From Clostridia bacterium (GTDB lineage Bacteria; Bacillota; Clostridia; Christensenellales; Borkfalkiaceae): a stretch of 34,756 nt of DNA. Shown in pieces: positions 1 through 7,339 of the stretch. Below the pieces are notes generated by a model. It was not told the origin of the DNA. It saw only the letters and a program-made list of their open reading frames with translations, and did no database searches. Both the position numbers and the translations under genes were made by a program. Every line of letters starts with the position of its first letter. The first letter of the stretch is position 1. The stretch is from assembly GCA_017457225.1 (NCBI GenBank), contig JAFTHW010000005.1:1-34756 (forward strand). Reading direction: 5' to 3'.

Positions 1-89
1 ACCTTGTCAAGCATTTTTTCAAACTTTTATAAAATTTTTTTATTTTTTTTATTTTTAAGTTATCCACAATTTTGACAACGGAAAAAAAC
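1..89. other. AT-rich left edge downstream of ileS
   Basis: Mostly A and T runs. It contains one TTATCCACA (60-68) and a TTGACA on the minus strand (4-9, as TGTCAA on the plus strand) that could be the -35 box of a promoter leading out of the window. There is no gene and no clear terminator hairpin for ileS. Confidence 0.4.
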
Positions 90-3000
90 TTATTGGTTGA
101 CTCTCAAAATACCGATCGTAACCTCGTCGCCGTTGATATCGACGGTCTTTACGAACGCGCCCTCTGCAACGCCCTCCGTTACGGATACGGCGAGAACGTC
201 TTCCTTGAAAACCGATTTCTCCAACGCCTCTTTCGCTTTACCGCTCGCAACGTACGAAACGGCAATCCGATCCGTGATCTTGAAATCCGCTTCTTTTCTC
301 ATCGCTTGGATCTTGGAAACAAGTTCTCTTTCCACACCCTCGACGATCAATTCTTCCGTGAGCTCGGTATTGAGCGCAACCGTCACCCCCTTATCGCTCG
401 CCGAAATGAATCCCGACTTACTCTCCGTAAAGATCTGTAAATCCTCTTCCTTGAGCGTCACCTCCGCATCGGTATCCATCACGTATTCCCCACCGTCGCG
501 AACTGCATCCACCACTTTCTTCGCGTCGCAGTTTGCCAAAAACGCAGAGATCAGACCGAGCTTCTTGCCGTATTTCGGACCCAGCGTTTTGAGTTGCGGT
601 TTCAGTTTGTAGGAAACAAATTCGTTGGCGTCTTTGGCGGATTTATACTCTTTGATATTGAGTTCGTCCAAAGCGATTGCTTTCATTCCATCGTCCAACT
701 CCTCCGCGCGAGCCGTTACGACGTACATTTCCGACAACGGCTGACGGTTCTTCACGTTGCCCGTGTTACGAGCCGCTCTACCCAAGTTGACGATATCGAG
801 AACGGTATCCATATCCGTTTCCAAACGTTCGTCCACAAACTCCCGTTCGCAAACAGGGAAATCGCAAAGGTGAACGGATTTAGGCGCGTCTTGGAAGAAT
901 TGAGGCACGAGATTGAGATACATCTCTTCCGCAATAAACGGCGTATAGGGAGCGGTAAGTTTCGCAAACGTGACGAGCACGTGCCAAAGAGTCGTATAAG
1001 CCGCCGCCTTGTCCTCCGTCATTTCGCTTCCCCAATATCTGTCTCTGCCACGGCGTACGTACCAGTTAGACAAAATATCCGAGAAATCTTGCAACGCGCG
1101 AGCGCTGTCGGTGATGTTGTATTCGTTCAAGTTTTTATCCACGTAATCCACGAGCGTATTGAGCTTGGACAAAATCCATTGATCCATCAACGAGAGCTTG
1201 CATTTCTTCAAATCATATTCCGCAGGATTATACTTGTCAATATCAGCATATAAGCAAAAGAATGCGTACGTATTCCACAGCGTACCCATATACTTTCTCT
1301 GCGCCTCGCTGACCGCTTCGGGATAGAATCTCGACGGCAACCAAGGAGCGGACGACGTATAGAAGTACCAACGCACCGCATCCGCGCCCTGCTTATCCAA
1401 TACCGACCAAGGATCGACGACGTTGCCCTTATGCTTGGACATCTTCACGCCGTTTTTATCGTTGACGTGTCCAAGTACGATACAGTTCTTAAACGGAGCT
1501 TTATCGAACAACAACGTGGAAATGACGAGCAAGGTATAGAACCAACCGCGCGTCTGATCCACCGCTTCGGAAATAAAATCCGCAGGGAACGTCTGATCGA
1601 ACACTTCCTTATTCTCAAACGGATAGTGATACTGTGCAAACGGCATCGAGCCCGAGTCGAACCAGCAATCGATGACTTCGGGAGTACGTTTCATTTGACC
1701 GCCGCACTTGCCGCATTTACAGGTCAGTTCGTCCAAATACGGACGGTGCAATTCAATATCTTCCGCCGCGCCGCATTTCTCCACAAGCTCCGCGCGAGAA
1801 CCGATGACTTCAATCTCTCCGCAATCGGGACATACCCAAACAGGCAAAGGAGTTCCCCAATAACGGTCGCGGGAAAGCCCCCAATCGATGACGTTTTCCA
1901 AGAAGTTCCCCATACGACCTTCCTTGATCGTATCGGGCATCCAATTCACCGAGCGGTTCGCCGCAATCAGTCTATCCTTAATTGCCGTAACTTTGATAAA
2001 CCAGCTCGAACGCGCGTAATAGATAAGCGCCGTATCACAACGCCAGCAGAACGGATAGTTGTGCATAAAGTCCATCGTTTTGAGAAGCAAGCCTCTCGCT
2101 TTCAGGTCTTTTACCACGGCAGGATCCGCCGCCTGCGCTCCGACGCCCGTGAACTCGCCGCAGCCTTCGGGGAATTTACCCTCTTCGTTGATGAGTTGTA
2201 CGACGGGTAAGCCGTAACGTCTACCCACTTTATAGTCGTCTTCACCGAATGCGGGCGCAATATGCACGACGCCTGTACCGTCCGAAAGCGTTACGTACGA
2301 ATCGCACGTTACGTAATACGCTTTTTCGCGGAAATTGAATTTCTCTTTCCCGAACGGGAACAACGGCTCGTACTCCACGTACTCATACTCCGTACCTTTT
2401 TTCACGGAAAGGACTTGATAGCCCTCTTCTCCCAATACGGATTTCAGGAGCCCCTCTGCCAAAACGTATCTTTCGCCGTTTTCGTCCATTTTGACTTCCA
2501 CGTAATCGAACTCGGGATTCATACAAAGGGCTACGTTCGAGGGAAGAGTCCAGGGTGTCGTCGTCCACGCGAGAATATACAGATCGTTTTCGCCCTTGAC
2601 TTTGAACTTCACGAACGCAGTCGTCTGCTTGACGTCCTTATACCCCTGCGCAACTTCGTGGGAAGAAAGCGCTGTTCCGCAACGGGGGCAATAGGGCACG
2701 ATCTTATGTCCTTTATAAAGCAGACCCTTTTTGTGGATTTCTTTGAGCGCCCACCACTCCGATTCGATATAATCGTCGTGGTACGTGACATAGGGATTGT
2801 CCATATCGCACCAATATCCGACTCGGTCGGACATTTTTTTCCATTCGTTGGAATACTGCCATACCGATTCCTTGCATTGTTTAATGAAAGGCTCGATACC
2901 GTAGCTTTCGATGCCCGTCTTGCTCTCCAAGCCGAGTTTCTTTTCCACTTCCAATTCCACGGGCAAACCATGCGTATCCCAGCCCGCTTTTCTCAAAACG

Positions 3001-3239
3001 TGCTTGCCCTTCATCGTTTTATAACGGGGCACGATGTCTTTCATAACGCGCGTTAAAATATGCCCGATATGGGGCTTACCGTTCGCCGTAGGAGGGCCGT
3101 CGTAGAAGGAAAACTCCTCATTCCCCTCCGTCGTCGTCATACTCTCCTCAAAGACCTTGTTCTCGTTCCAATACTCGACAATCTTCTTTTCTCTTTCCAC
3201 AAAGTTCAAAGACGAGTCCACTTTCTTGTACATAGACAT
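90..3239 (-). CDS. ileS: isoleucyl-tRNA synthetase, long (type 2) form
   Basis: Charges tRNA-Ile with isoleucine in the cytoplasm and edits misactivated valine. The class I HIGH motif is seen at residues 57-60 (context PPTANGKPHIGH) and KMSKH at 599-603. The editing-domain signature WTTTPWTLPSN lies between them. The 1049-residue length and the HIGH context (PHIGHILTR, then AGWDTHGLPVE) match the eukaryote-like IleRS2 group rather than the shorter IleRS1 (about 930 residues), a group known for low mupirocin sensitivity. The ATG follows AAGGAG at about 8 nt. Expression should be controlled by the T-box leader upstream. An 80-bp palindromic repeat sits between that leader's terminator and the start codon. 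No clear terminator is visible between the stop codon and the window edge, only AT-rich sequence. Identity is essentially certain; the type 2 assignment is from motifs by eye. Confidence 0.98.
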   Translation of the reverse strand: MSMYKKVDSSLNFVEREKKIVEYWNENKVFEESMTTTEGNEEFSFYDGPPTANGKPHIGHILTRVMKDIVPRYKTMKGKHVLRKAGWDTHGLPVELEVEKKLGLESKTGIESYGIEPFIKQCKESVWQYSNEWKKMSDRVGYWCDMDNPYVTYHDDYIESEWWALKEIHKKGLLYKGHKIVPYCPRCGTALSSHEVAQGYKDVKQTTAFVKFKVKGENDLYILAWTTTPWTLPSNVALCMNPEFDYVEVKMDENGERYVLAEGLLKSVLGEEGYQVLSVKKGTEYEYVEYEPLFPFGKEKFNFREKAYYVTCDSYVTLSDGTGVVHIAPAFGEDDYKVGRRYGLPVVQLINEEGKFPEGCGEFTGVGAQAADPAVVKDLKARGLLLKTMDFMHNYPFCWRCDTALIYYARSSWFIKVTAIKDRLIAANRSVNWMPDTIKEGRMGNFLENVIDWGLSRDRYWGTPLPVWVCPDCGEIEVIGSRAELVEKCGAAEDIELHRPYLDELTCKCGKCGGQMKRTPEVIDCWFDSGSMPFAQYHYPFENKEVFDQTFPADFISEAVDQTRGWFYTLLVISTLLFDKAPFKNCIVLGHVNDKNGVKMSKHKGNVVDPWSVLDKQGADAVRWYFYTSSAPWLPSRFYPEAVSEAQRKYMGTLWNTYAFFCLYADIDKYNPAEYDLKKCKLSLMDQWILSKLNTLVDYVDKNLNEYNITDSARALQDFSDILSNWYVRRGRDRYWGSEMTEDKAAAYTTLWHVLVTFAKLTAPYTPFIAEEMYLNLVPQFFQDAPKSVHLCDFPVCEREFVDERLETDMDTVLDIVNLGRAARNTGNVKNRQPLSEMYVVTARAEELDDGMKAIALDELNIKEYKSAKDANEFVSYKLKPQLKTLGPKYGKKLGLISAFLANCDAKKVVDAVRDGGEYVMDTDAEVTLKEEDLQIFTESKSGFISASDKGVTVALNTELTEELIVEGVERELVSKIQAMRKEADFKITDRIAVSYVASGKAKEALEKSVFKEDVLAVSVTEGVAEGAFVKTVDINGDEVTIGILRVNQ

Positions 3240-3272
3240 ATATTTTTCTCCTTGTTCAAGGTTTTTTCATAA

Positions 3273-3353
3273 GGCTCTGTCACAACAAATGACTGATTAG
3301 CAAATACGCTCTATTTTTTTCCGTCAAAATCAGTCAAAGATTGTGGCACAGTC
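3273..3353. repeat. palindromic dispersed repeat, copy 1 (MITE-like)
   Basis: This 81-bp element begins GGCTCTGTCACAA and ends TTGTGGCACAGTC, so its ends are imperfect inverted repeats (3 mismatches in 13). An inner inverted pair, GACTGATT and AATCAGTC, lies inside. It closely matches the element at 32648-32727 in the same orientation. It has no coding capacity. On the minus strand it lies directly behind the T-box terminator and inside the ileS 5' leader, so read-through ileS mRNA would carry its hairpin. It could be a MITE or a REP-like repeat. Confidence 0.8.
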
Positions 3354-3360
3354 TTCCATA

Positions 3361-3611
3361 AAATAAAAGCCATTGCGTTTCGGAAAAAACACAATGACTT
3401 TTGAAGCCTTTGTTTTGCAACCACCGAACTGACATTCGTCGCGAGGGATAACGGATCGCGAATCCGTACCCGATTACTGGTTTCCGTTCTTCGGGTCAGC
3501 TGGCGAGGGGATATCTTTTGCGCGCCCCTTCTTCCTCTCAGCAAACCGGAATTTCTCTGTGCGGTGACTCTCGCAAAAGCGTTGTCCTCGTTAAACGCTT
3601 TTATATTCATT
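3361..3611 (-). promoter_or_regulatory. T-box riboswitch leader, isoleucine type
   Basis: The leader senses uncharged tRNA and lets transcription continue into ileS. Read on the minus strand it shows the stem I pattern CAGAGA followed by GGTTTGCTGAGAGG, then an ATC triplet (3510-3512) in the specifier region ahead of AGCTG. Next come AGTA, GTACGG and CCGTTATC, typical of the stem II/III part. Near the end, GGTGGTTGC (3415-3423) holds the UGGU needed to pair with the tRNA acceptor end, but it departs from the usual GGTGGTACCGCG. A terminator hairpin follows. ATC is an isoleucine codon, matching the downstream gene. The degenerate T-box core is the main reservation. Confidence 0.85.
3363..3402 (-). 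terminator. T-box leader terminator of ileS
   Basis: The arms 3390-3402 and 3365-3377 form a 13-bp stem (including G-U pairs) around a 12-nt loop. It is followed on the minus strand by the short U-rich run ATTTTAT. Its place at the 3' end of the T-box leader fits a regulated terminator that charged-tRNA binding leaves intact. Confidence 0.8.
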
Positions 3612-3617
3612 TGTATT

Positions 3618-3646
3618 ATTATATCGTATTTCCCGCCGTTTGTAAA
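3618..3646 (-). promoter_or_regulatory. sigma-A promoter of the ileS T-box transcript
   Basis: TTTACA (3641-3646), a 17-bp spacer and TATAAT (3618-3623) predict a start near 3611, just before stem I of the T-box leader. Confidence 0.85.
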
Positions 3647-3674
3647 GCGAATTTGACCTCGTTTGGTCTTTTTC

Positions 3675-3905
3675 TCAACCGAACAAGCCGCGACGGAGCT
3701 CTATCGACGTCACTTCGATCTCCATCGCCGCCAACGTTTCACGAATTTCTTCCTCCGACGCGGAAGATAAAAGCTCTACGTAAATACAGTTCTTTTTGTA
3801 ATTCGCTTTGGCTTTTTCCACACCGTCGAGAAAGAGCAACTTTTCCGCAACGTGTTTCGCGCAACGTTCGCAACACAAGTCGGTCGCGTAAATGACTTTT
3901 TTCAT
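3675..3905 (-). CDS. small heavy-metal-associated (HMA-like) domain protein
   Basis: A 76-residue protein beginning MKKVIYATDLCCERC. The C12-x-x-C15 pair after the first beta strand, and the repeat-like pattern GVEKAKANY then a second strand pair, resemble HMA/CopZ-type copper chaperone folds (beta-alpha-beta-beta-alpha-beta). The family binds Cu(I) or other soft metals through the two cysteines and passes them to P-type ATPases. No ATPase gene is nearby, so its partner is unknown. It lies 21 bp downstream of aspS on the same strand and is probably co-transcribed. An upstream in-frame TTG (3926) overlaps the GGAG motif, so the ATG at 3905 was preferred, although the spacing from GGAG is long. 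The start is therefore uncertain by a few codons. Confidence 0.7.
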   Translation of the reverse strand: MKKVIYATDLCCERCAKHVAEKLLFLDGVEKAKANYKKNCIYVELLSSASEEEIRETLAAMEIEVTSIELRRGLFG

Positions 3906-3926
3906 AAAACCATTCAATCGCTCCAA

Positions 3927-5258
3927 TTAAGGGCTGACGCGGTTGATATCTCTGGGGAACATCGTCGCTTCGCGAACGTTCTTCGCGCCCAAAAGGTGCA
4001 TCGTCAAACGTTCCAAGCCCAAGCCCAACCCGCCGTGAGGAGGCGCGCCGTATTTATGCAACATCAAATACGTTGCGAATTCTTCGGGATTCATACCCAA
4101 TTTCTCCATCTTTTCGACTTGTTCTTTGTAATCGTGGACACGCTGACCGCCCGACGTGATCTCCAAGCCTCTGAACAGCAAGTCGAACGACAAGGTGTAT
4201 TCGGGATCGGCAGGATCGTCCAACGTATAGAAAGGACGTTTTTTCGAGGGATAATGCGTAACGAAGATAAAGTCCGAATTGAATTCCTTTTTCGCGTACT
4301 TACCCAACAGCTGCTCTTCTTCGGGATCAAAATCTTTCATATCCGTGGGCTGATACTTGAATTTCTTCATCAACAGCTCTTTCGCTTCCATAAATTTGAT
4401 CACGGGAATCTCTTTGATCTCGGGCACTTCGATATGGAGCAGATCCACTTCGTTTTTATACTCGGTCTTGAGCAAATTCATAATATATTTGAGAACGCCC
4501 GTTTCCATATTCATAATGTCTTCGAAACTGTCGATAAAGCCCATTTCAAAGTCCATCGAAATATACTCGTTCAAATGACGGCTGGTATCGTGGTGTTCCG
4601 CGCGGAATACGGGCGCGATCTCAAAGACTCGTTCATAGACCGCAACCATCGCTTGCTTGTAAAGCTGAGGCGACTGCGCCAAATACACCTGCTTTCCAAA
4701 GTAGTCCAACTTAAAGACGTTCGTACCGCCCTCGGCGCCTGCGAAGTTGATCTTCGGGGAATGGATCTCGGTAAATCCCTGTTGCGTTAAATATTCGCGG
4801 AAGCCGCGCTGAATCCCCTCTTGGAGCTTGAAAATCGCGCGTTCTTTGGGGTTTCTGAGCGTAACGGGACGATAGTCGAGTTTGGTGCTCAGATCGCAGT
4901 TGACCTGCTTTTTCGTAATGACGACGGGAGGAATTTCCGCGGGATGGGACAACAGCTCGATGTTGTGGATTTGTAATTCGTAACGTTTGCTTCCGTCCTT
5001 GGTTTCGCCCGCCACGATCTTACCCGTCACTTTCGCCGCGCATTCCTCTTTTACGTCCTCTGTGATACGGTAGGAAGAAAAACTTTCCGCGTACACGCAT
5101 TGTACCGTTTCTCTCGCCGTACGCAAAATGACGAACGCAAAATCGGACATCATACGGATATTATGGATCGTACCCGTGATCGTGATCACTTGATTTTCGT
5201 ATTTTTCAAAATCGGCATACGCAACCGTATTCGATTTTACTTCTCCCGTAATAAACAT
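3927..5258 (-). CDS. aspS: archaeal-type aspartyl-tRNA synthetase, probably nondiscriminating
   Basis: A class II synthetase of 443 residues: N-terminal OB-fold anticodon-binding domain (about 1-105), then the catalytic domain. Motif 2 is seen as FRAEHHDTSRHLNE and motif 3 as GLGLGLERL near the C-terminus, which ends FPRDINRVSP. The short length, the absence of the bacterial GAD insertion and the motif RPFYT place it with archaeal/eukaryotic AspRS and not with bacterial AspS (about 590 residues). In the OB fold, His32 stands where discriminating archaeal enzymes have a tryptophan that excludes tRNA-Asn; nondiscriminating enzymes have His there. It therefore probably makes both Asp-tRNA-Asp and Asp-tRNA-Asn, the latter for GatCAB. 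The start at 5258 follows GAGGTGGAG; an in-frame start 45 bp upstream lacks that support. Asparaginyl-tRNA synthetase is the alternative annotation. Confidence 0.9.
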   Translation of the reverse strand: MFITGEVKSNTVAYADFEKYENQVITITGTIHNIRMMSDFAFVILRTARETVQCVYAESFSSYRITEDVKEECAAKVTGKIVAGETKDGSKRYELQIHNIELLSHPAEIPPVVITKKQVNCDLSTKLDYRPVTLRNPKERAIFKLQEGIQRGFREYLTQQGFTEIHSPKINFAGAEGGTNVFKLDYFGKQVYLAQSPQLYKQAMVAVYERVFEIAPVFRAEHHDTSRHLNEYISMDFEMGFIDSFEDIMNMETGVLKYIMNLLKTEYKNEVDLLHIEVPEIKEIPVIKFMEAKELLMKKFKYQPTDMKDFDPEEEQLLGKYAKKEFNSDFIFVTHYPSKKRPFYTLDDPADPEYTLSFDLLFRGLEITSGGQRVHDYKEQVEKMEKLGMNPEEFATYLMLHKYGAPPHGGLGLGLERLTMHLLGAKNVREATMFPRDINRVSP

Positions 5259-5327
5259 AACTCCACCTCTTTTCTCTTTCTGCAAATCAAACTCCCGTTT
5301 CAAACGAGTGAGTACTCTTTCCTTTCT

Positions 5328-5356
5328 ATTTTAATTCCTTTCGCAAAAAAAAGCAA
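5328..5356 (-). promoter_or_regulatory. probable aspS promoter
   Basis: TTGCTT (5351-5356), a 17-bp spacer and TAAAAT (5328-5333) give a leader of about 65 nt before the aspS start. A separate hairpin (AAAGCCTG against CGGGCTTT, about 5396-5428) lies upstream and has no U-tract on either strand. Confidence 0.6.
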
Positions 5357-5469
5357 GAGTTTTGCCTGTGATTTAAGAAATTTTTTTCTCACAAAAGCCC
5401 GTAAAGCGACTTTGCTTGCAGGCTTTGTAAATTGGAAAGAAAAAGAAATAAGAAACGCCGTTCATTCCC

Positions 5470-5499
5470 TTGACAAACTCCCTTCCGCTTTTGTATAAT
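5470..5499 (+). promoter_or_regulatory. sigma-A promoter of the 6S RNA gene
   Basis: Consensus TTGACA (5470-5475), an 18-bp spacer and consensus TATAAT (5494-5499). The predicted start near 5506 coincides with the 5' strand of the 6S closing stem. Confidence 0.9.
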
Positions 5500-5505
5500 G
5501 AAGAT

Positions 5506-5685
5506 AAATCTGCAGCGTGCGGGGTCCGACGTAAAACGGAATCCACATTGTATATTCGGGAGTTTGTATTCGTTGACGATAGGCAAGGTCTGTATCGTAC
5601 GGAAAGTCTGAAGCGTCAAGATGCGACACCCACCTGCTGAAAGCGGGGTTCATCTTTTTGTCGGGGCGCGGCGCAGGCGGATTTC
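5506..5685 (+). ncRNA. ssrS: 6S RNA (RNA polymerase regulator)
   Basis: An independent transcript of about 180 nt between a strong promoter and a terminator, with no convincing reading frame. The two ends pair: ATCTGC (5508-5513) with GCGGAT (5677-5682), continued by GC-rich arms, giving one long interrupted hairpin. The 3' half holds GCGACACCCACCT, a small hairpin, then GGTTCA. This is the conserved block seen in 6S RNAs (E. coli has CGACACATTCACCTT with GGGTTCAAGGG). 6S RNA binds housekeeping RNA polymerase holoenzyme as a promoter mimic and dampens transcription in stationary phase. The exact ends are estimated. Confidence 0.85.
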
Positions 5686-5698
5686 TTTTAAAGAAACT

Positions 5699-5740
5699 AG
5701 CCCTCTCGGTTTTCCACCGAGAGGGCTTCTTTTTGTTTTT
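5699..5740. terminator. terminator of the 6S gene, possibly bidirectional with the MATE gene
   Basis: A perfect 12-bp stem, AGCCCTCTCGGT with ACCGAGAGGGCT (5699-5727), followed by TCTTTTTGTTTTT on the plus strand. The MATE gene on the other strand stops at 5739, so the hairpin probably ends it as well. Confidence 0.9.
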
Positions 5741-7184
5741 ATTCGTTCGCTACTTCCGCCGTCTCCGCTTCTTTTGCCGCCGCCTGATCTTTCTTTAACT
5801 GCTTAAAGAACATAAACGTGAACGGGATCGCAAATAAGAACGCGCCGATATCGGACACCATCTGACTGCATTGCACTCCCATCAATTTGAAGAGCATAGG
5901 CAAAATCAACACCGCAGGTATGTAGAACAATCCTTGACGGGATACCGACAGCACGGACGCCACTGCTTTACTCCCCACCGATTGGAAAGTAATACTCGCC
6001 ATAAAGTTGAGGGGTACGAGCGGCATACCGATACATTGAAGCCGAAGAGTCAAAGCACCGATCTCCGTCGCTTTATCCGACAAACTGAACATTTTCATAA
6101 TGTACGGAGCGATGATCGCGCAAACGCCGCCGAATACCACCATCACAATCGTGGCAAATCCAAGCGTAAAGAGATATGCCGAGCGAACCCTGTCATACCG
6201 TTTCGCACTGTAATTGTAACCGAGTACGGGTTGATAGCCCTGCCCGATCCCAAGCGCAAGAGAAAACGCCAACATAAATACTTTCTGAACAACCCCAAGC
6301 GCCGCCTGCGCCGCTTCACTACCGTACTTATTTGCCGCGTTGTTCAAAAATACCGTACAAAGGCTGGCAAGGACTTGTCTGCAAAAAGACGGGAAACCCG
6401 TTGCTATAATCTCACCGTAAGGCGCCAACTTAAGCGCAACCGAACGCAATCTTAATCGAATGACCGTTTTGCCTGAAAGGAACATAAACAACAGGATCAA
6501 GAAACTGACGATTTGACTCACGCAAGTTGCAAGCGCCGCGCCCGTCACCCCCATATCCGCCGTAAAGATCAAAATGGGATCGAGAACCACGTTGATGACC
6601 GCGCCCGCTACAAGCCCGATCATAGACAGCACCGCTTTCCCCTCCGCGCGCAATACGTTGTTCATTACGAACGACATACACATAAAAGGAGCCGATAATA
6701 AAATATAAATCGCGTATTCTTTGGAATATTGAAGCACCGCGGGCGTTTTCGACCCGAATAATTTCAGCATAGGCGTAAAGAATAGGAATCCCACCACCGT
6801 GATTAGCACGCCGCTGACCAAGGAGATTGCGAATGCCGAAGAGGCGATCCTGTCCGCGCCCTCACGGTCGCGCTTCCCGAGCAAGCGGGATACGATACTA
6901 CCGCTACCCATACCGTACGTAAAACCGATCGCCTGAATGATAGACATCAACGCCAACAGGTTGCTGACCGCCGCCGTTACGGCGTCGTCGCCGAGCAGAG
7001 ATACGAAATACGTGTCCGCTAAGTTATATAGCGAAGTGACCATCATACTGAGCGTCGTGGGAATCCCCAAGCCGATAATCAGCCTCGGCATCGACGTCTG
7101 CGTCATCTTCACGAATTGCTTTTTTTCTCTTTCTCGAAGAAGTTCTTCTTCGGCTATTTCATTTGTAAATCCGTTTTTTTCCAT
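5739..7184 (-). CDS. MATE family multidrug/toxin exporter
   Basis: An integral membrane protein of 481 residues with about 12 hydrophobic segments in two similar halves, a usual length for MATE transporters. The family moves organic cations, drugs or metabolites out of the cell in exchange for Na+ or H+; the substrate here cannot be read from the sequence. Typical stretches are PRLIIGLGIPTTLSMMVTSL at the start of the first half and the FVSLLGDDAVTAAVS loop. The first 35 residues are charged and rich in Glu and Lys. The start codon has no usable ribosome binding site: a TATAAT box ends only 9 bp before the ATG, so the mRNA is predicted to be nearly leaderless. A later Met (residue 28) is an alternative start, but it has only a weak upstream purine run. 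Confidence 0.93.
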   Translation of the reverse strand: MEKNGFTNEIAEEELLREREKKQFVKMTQTSMPRLIIGLGIPTTLSMMVTSLYNLADTYFVSLLGDDAVTAAVSNLLALMSIIQAIGFTYGMGSGSIVSRLLGKRDREGADRIASSAFAISLVSGVLITVVGFLFFTPMLKLFGSKTPAVLQYSKEYAIYILLSAPFMCMSFVMNNVLRAEGKAVLSMIGLVAGAVINVVLDPILIFTADMGVTGAALATCVSQIVSFLILLFMFLSGKTVIRLRLRSVALKLAPYGEIIATGFPSFCRQVLASLCTVFLNNAANKYGSEAAQAALGVVQKVFMLAFSLALGIGQGYQPVLGYNYSAKRYDRVRSAYLFTLGFATIVMVVFGGVCAIIAPYIMKMFSLSDKATEIGALTLRLQCIGMPLVPLNFMASITFQSVGSKAVASVLSVSRQGLFYIPAVLILPMLFKLMGVQCSQMVSDIGAFLFAIPFTFMFFKQLKKDQAAAKEAETAEVANE

Positions 7185-7193
7185 AACGTTTCT

Positions 7194-7222
7194 ATTATAC
7201 TCTCCTTGACAAATTTTTGCAA
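7194..7222 (-). promoter_or_regulatory. promoter of the MATE gene, near-leaderless
   Basis: TTGCAA (7217-7222), a 17-bp spacer and TATAAT (7194-7199). The expected start near 7187 leaves only 0 to 4 nt before the ATG at 7184. The AAGGAGA just upstream lies between the -35 and -10 boxes, so it would not be transcribed from this promoter. Confidence 0.7.
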
Positions 7223-7304
7223 CTTTTGAAGCCCGTTTTTCGACAAGAATTTAAAATTTCTTTAAATTTTCACTTTTCACAAGCGAGAACGGGAATCCCA
7301 ACGA

Positions 7305-7333
7305 TTGCTTTTTTTATTTCCCCGTGCTATAAT
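7305..7333 (+). promoter_or_regulatory. promoter of the PH-domain gene, leaderless
   Basis: TTGCTT (7305-7310), a 17-bp spacer and TATAAT (7328-7333). Only 6 bp separate the -10 box from the ATG at 7340, so transcription should start at or next to the start codon. Confidence 0.7.
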
Positions 7334-7339
7334 AGTTTT

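Noticed and set aside
60-68. Perfect DnaA box TTATCCACA next to an AT-rich stretch, suggesting an origin
   Set aside because: There is only one box here, and the same 9-mer also occurs by chance inside malF (near 24513). No dnaA, dnaN or box cluster is seen.
3311-3610. A 99-codon minus-strand frame upstream of ileS
   Set aside because: It coincides with the T-box leader, repeat and terminator; its composition follows RNA structure, not coding.
5389-5653. Two overlapping minus-strand frames of 63 to 76 codons across the 6S region
   Set aside because: They cover the 6S promoter and RNA in antisense, lack ribosome binding sites and resemble no protein.
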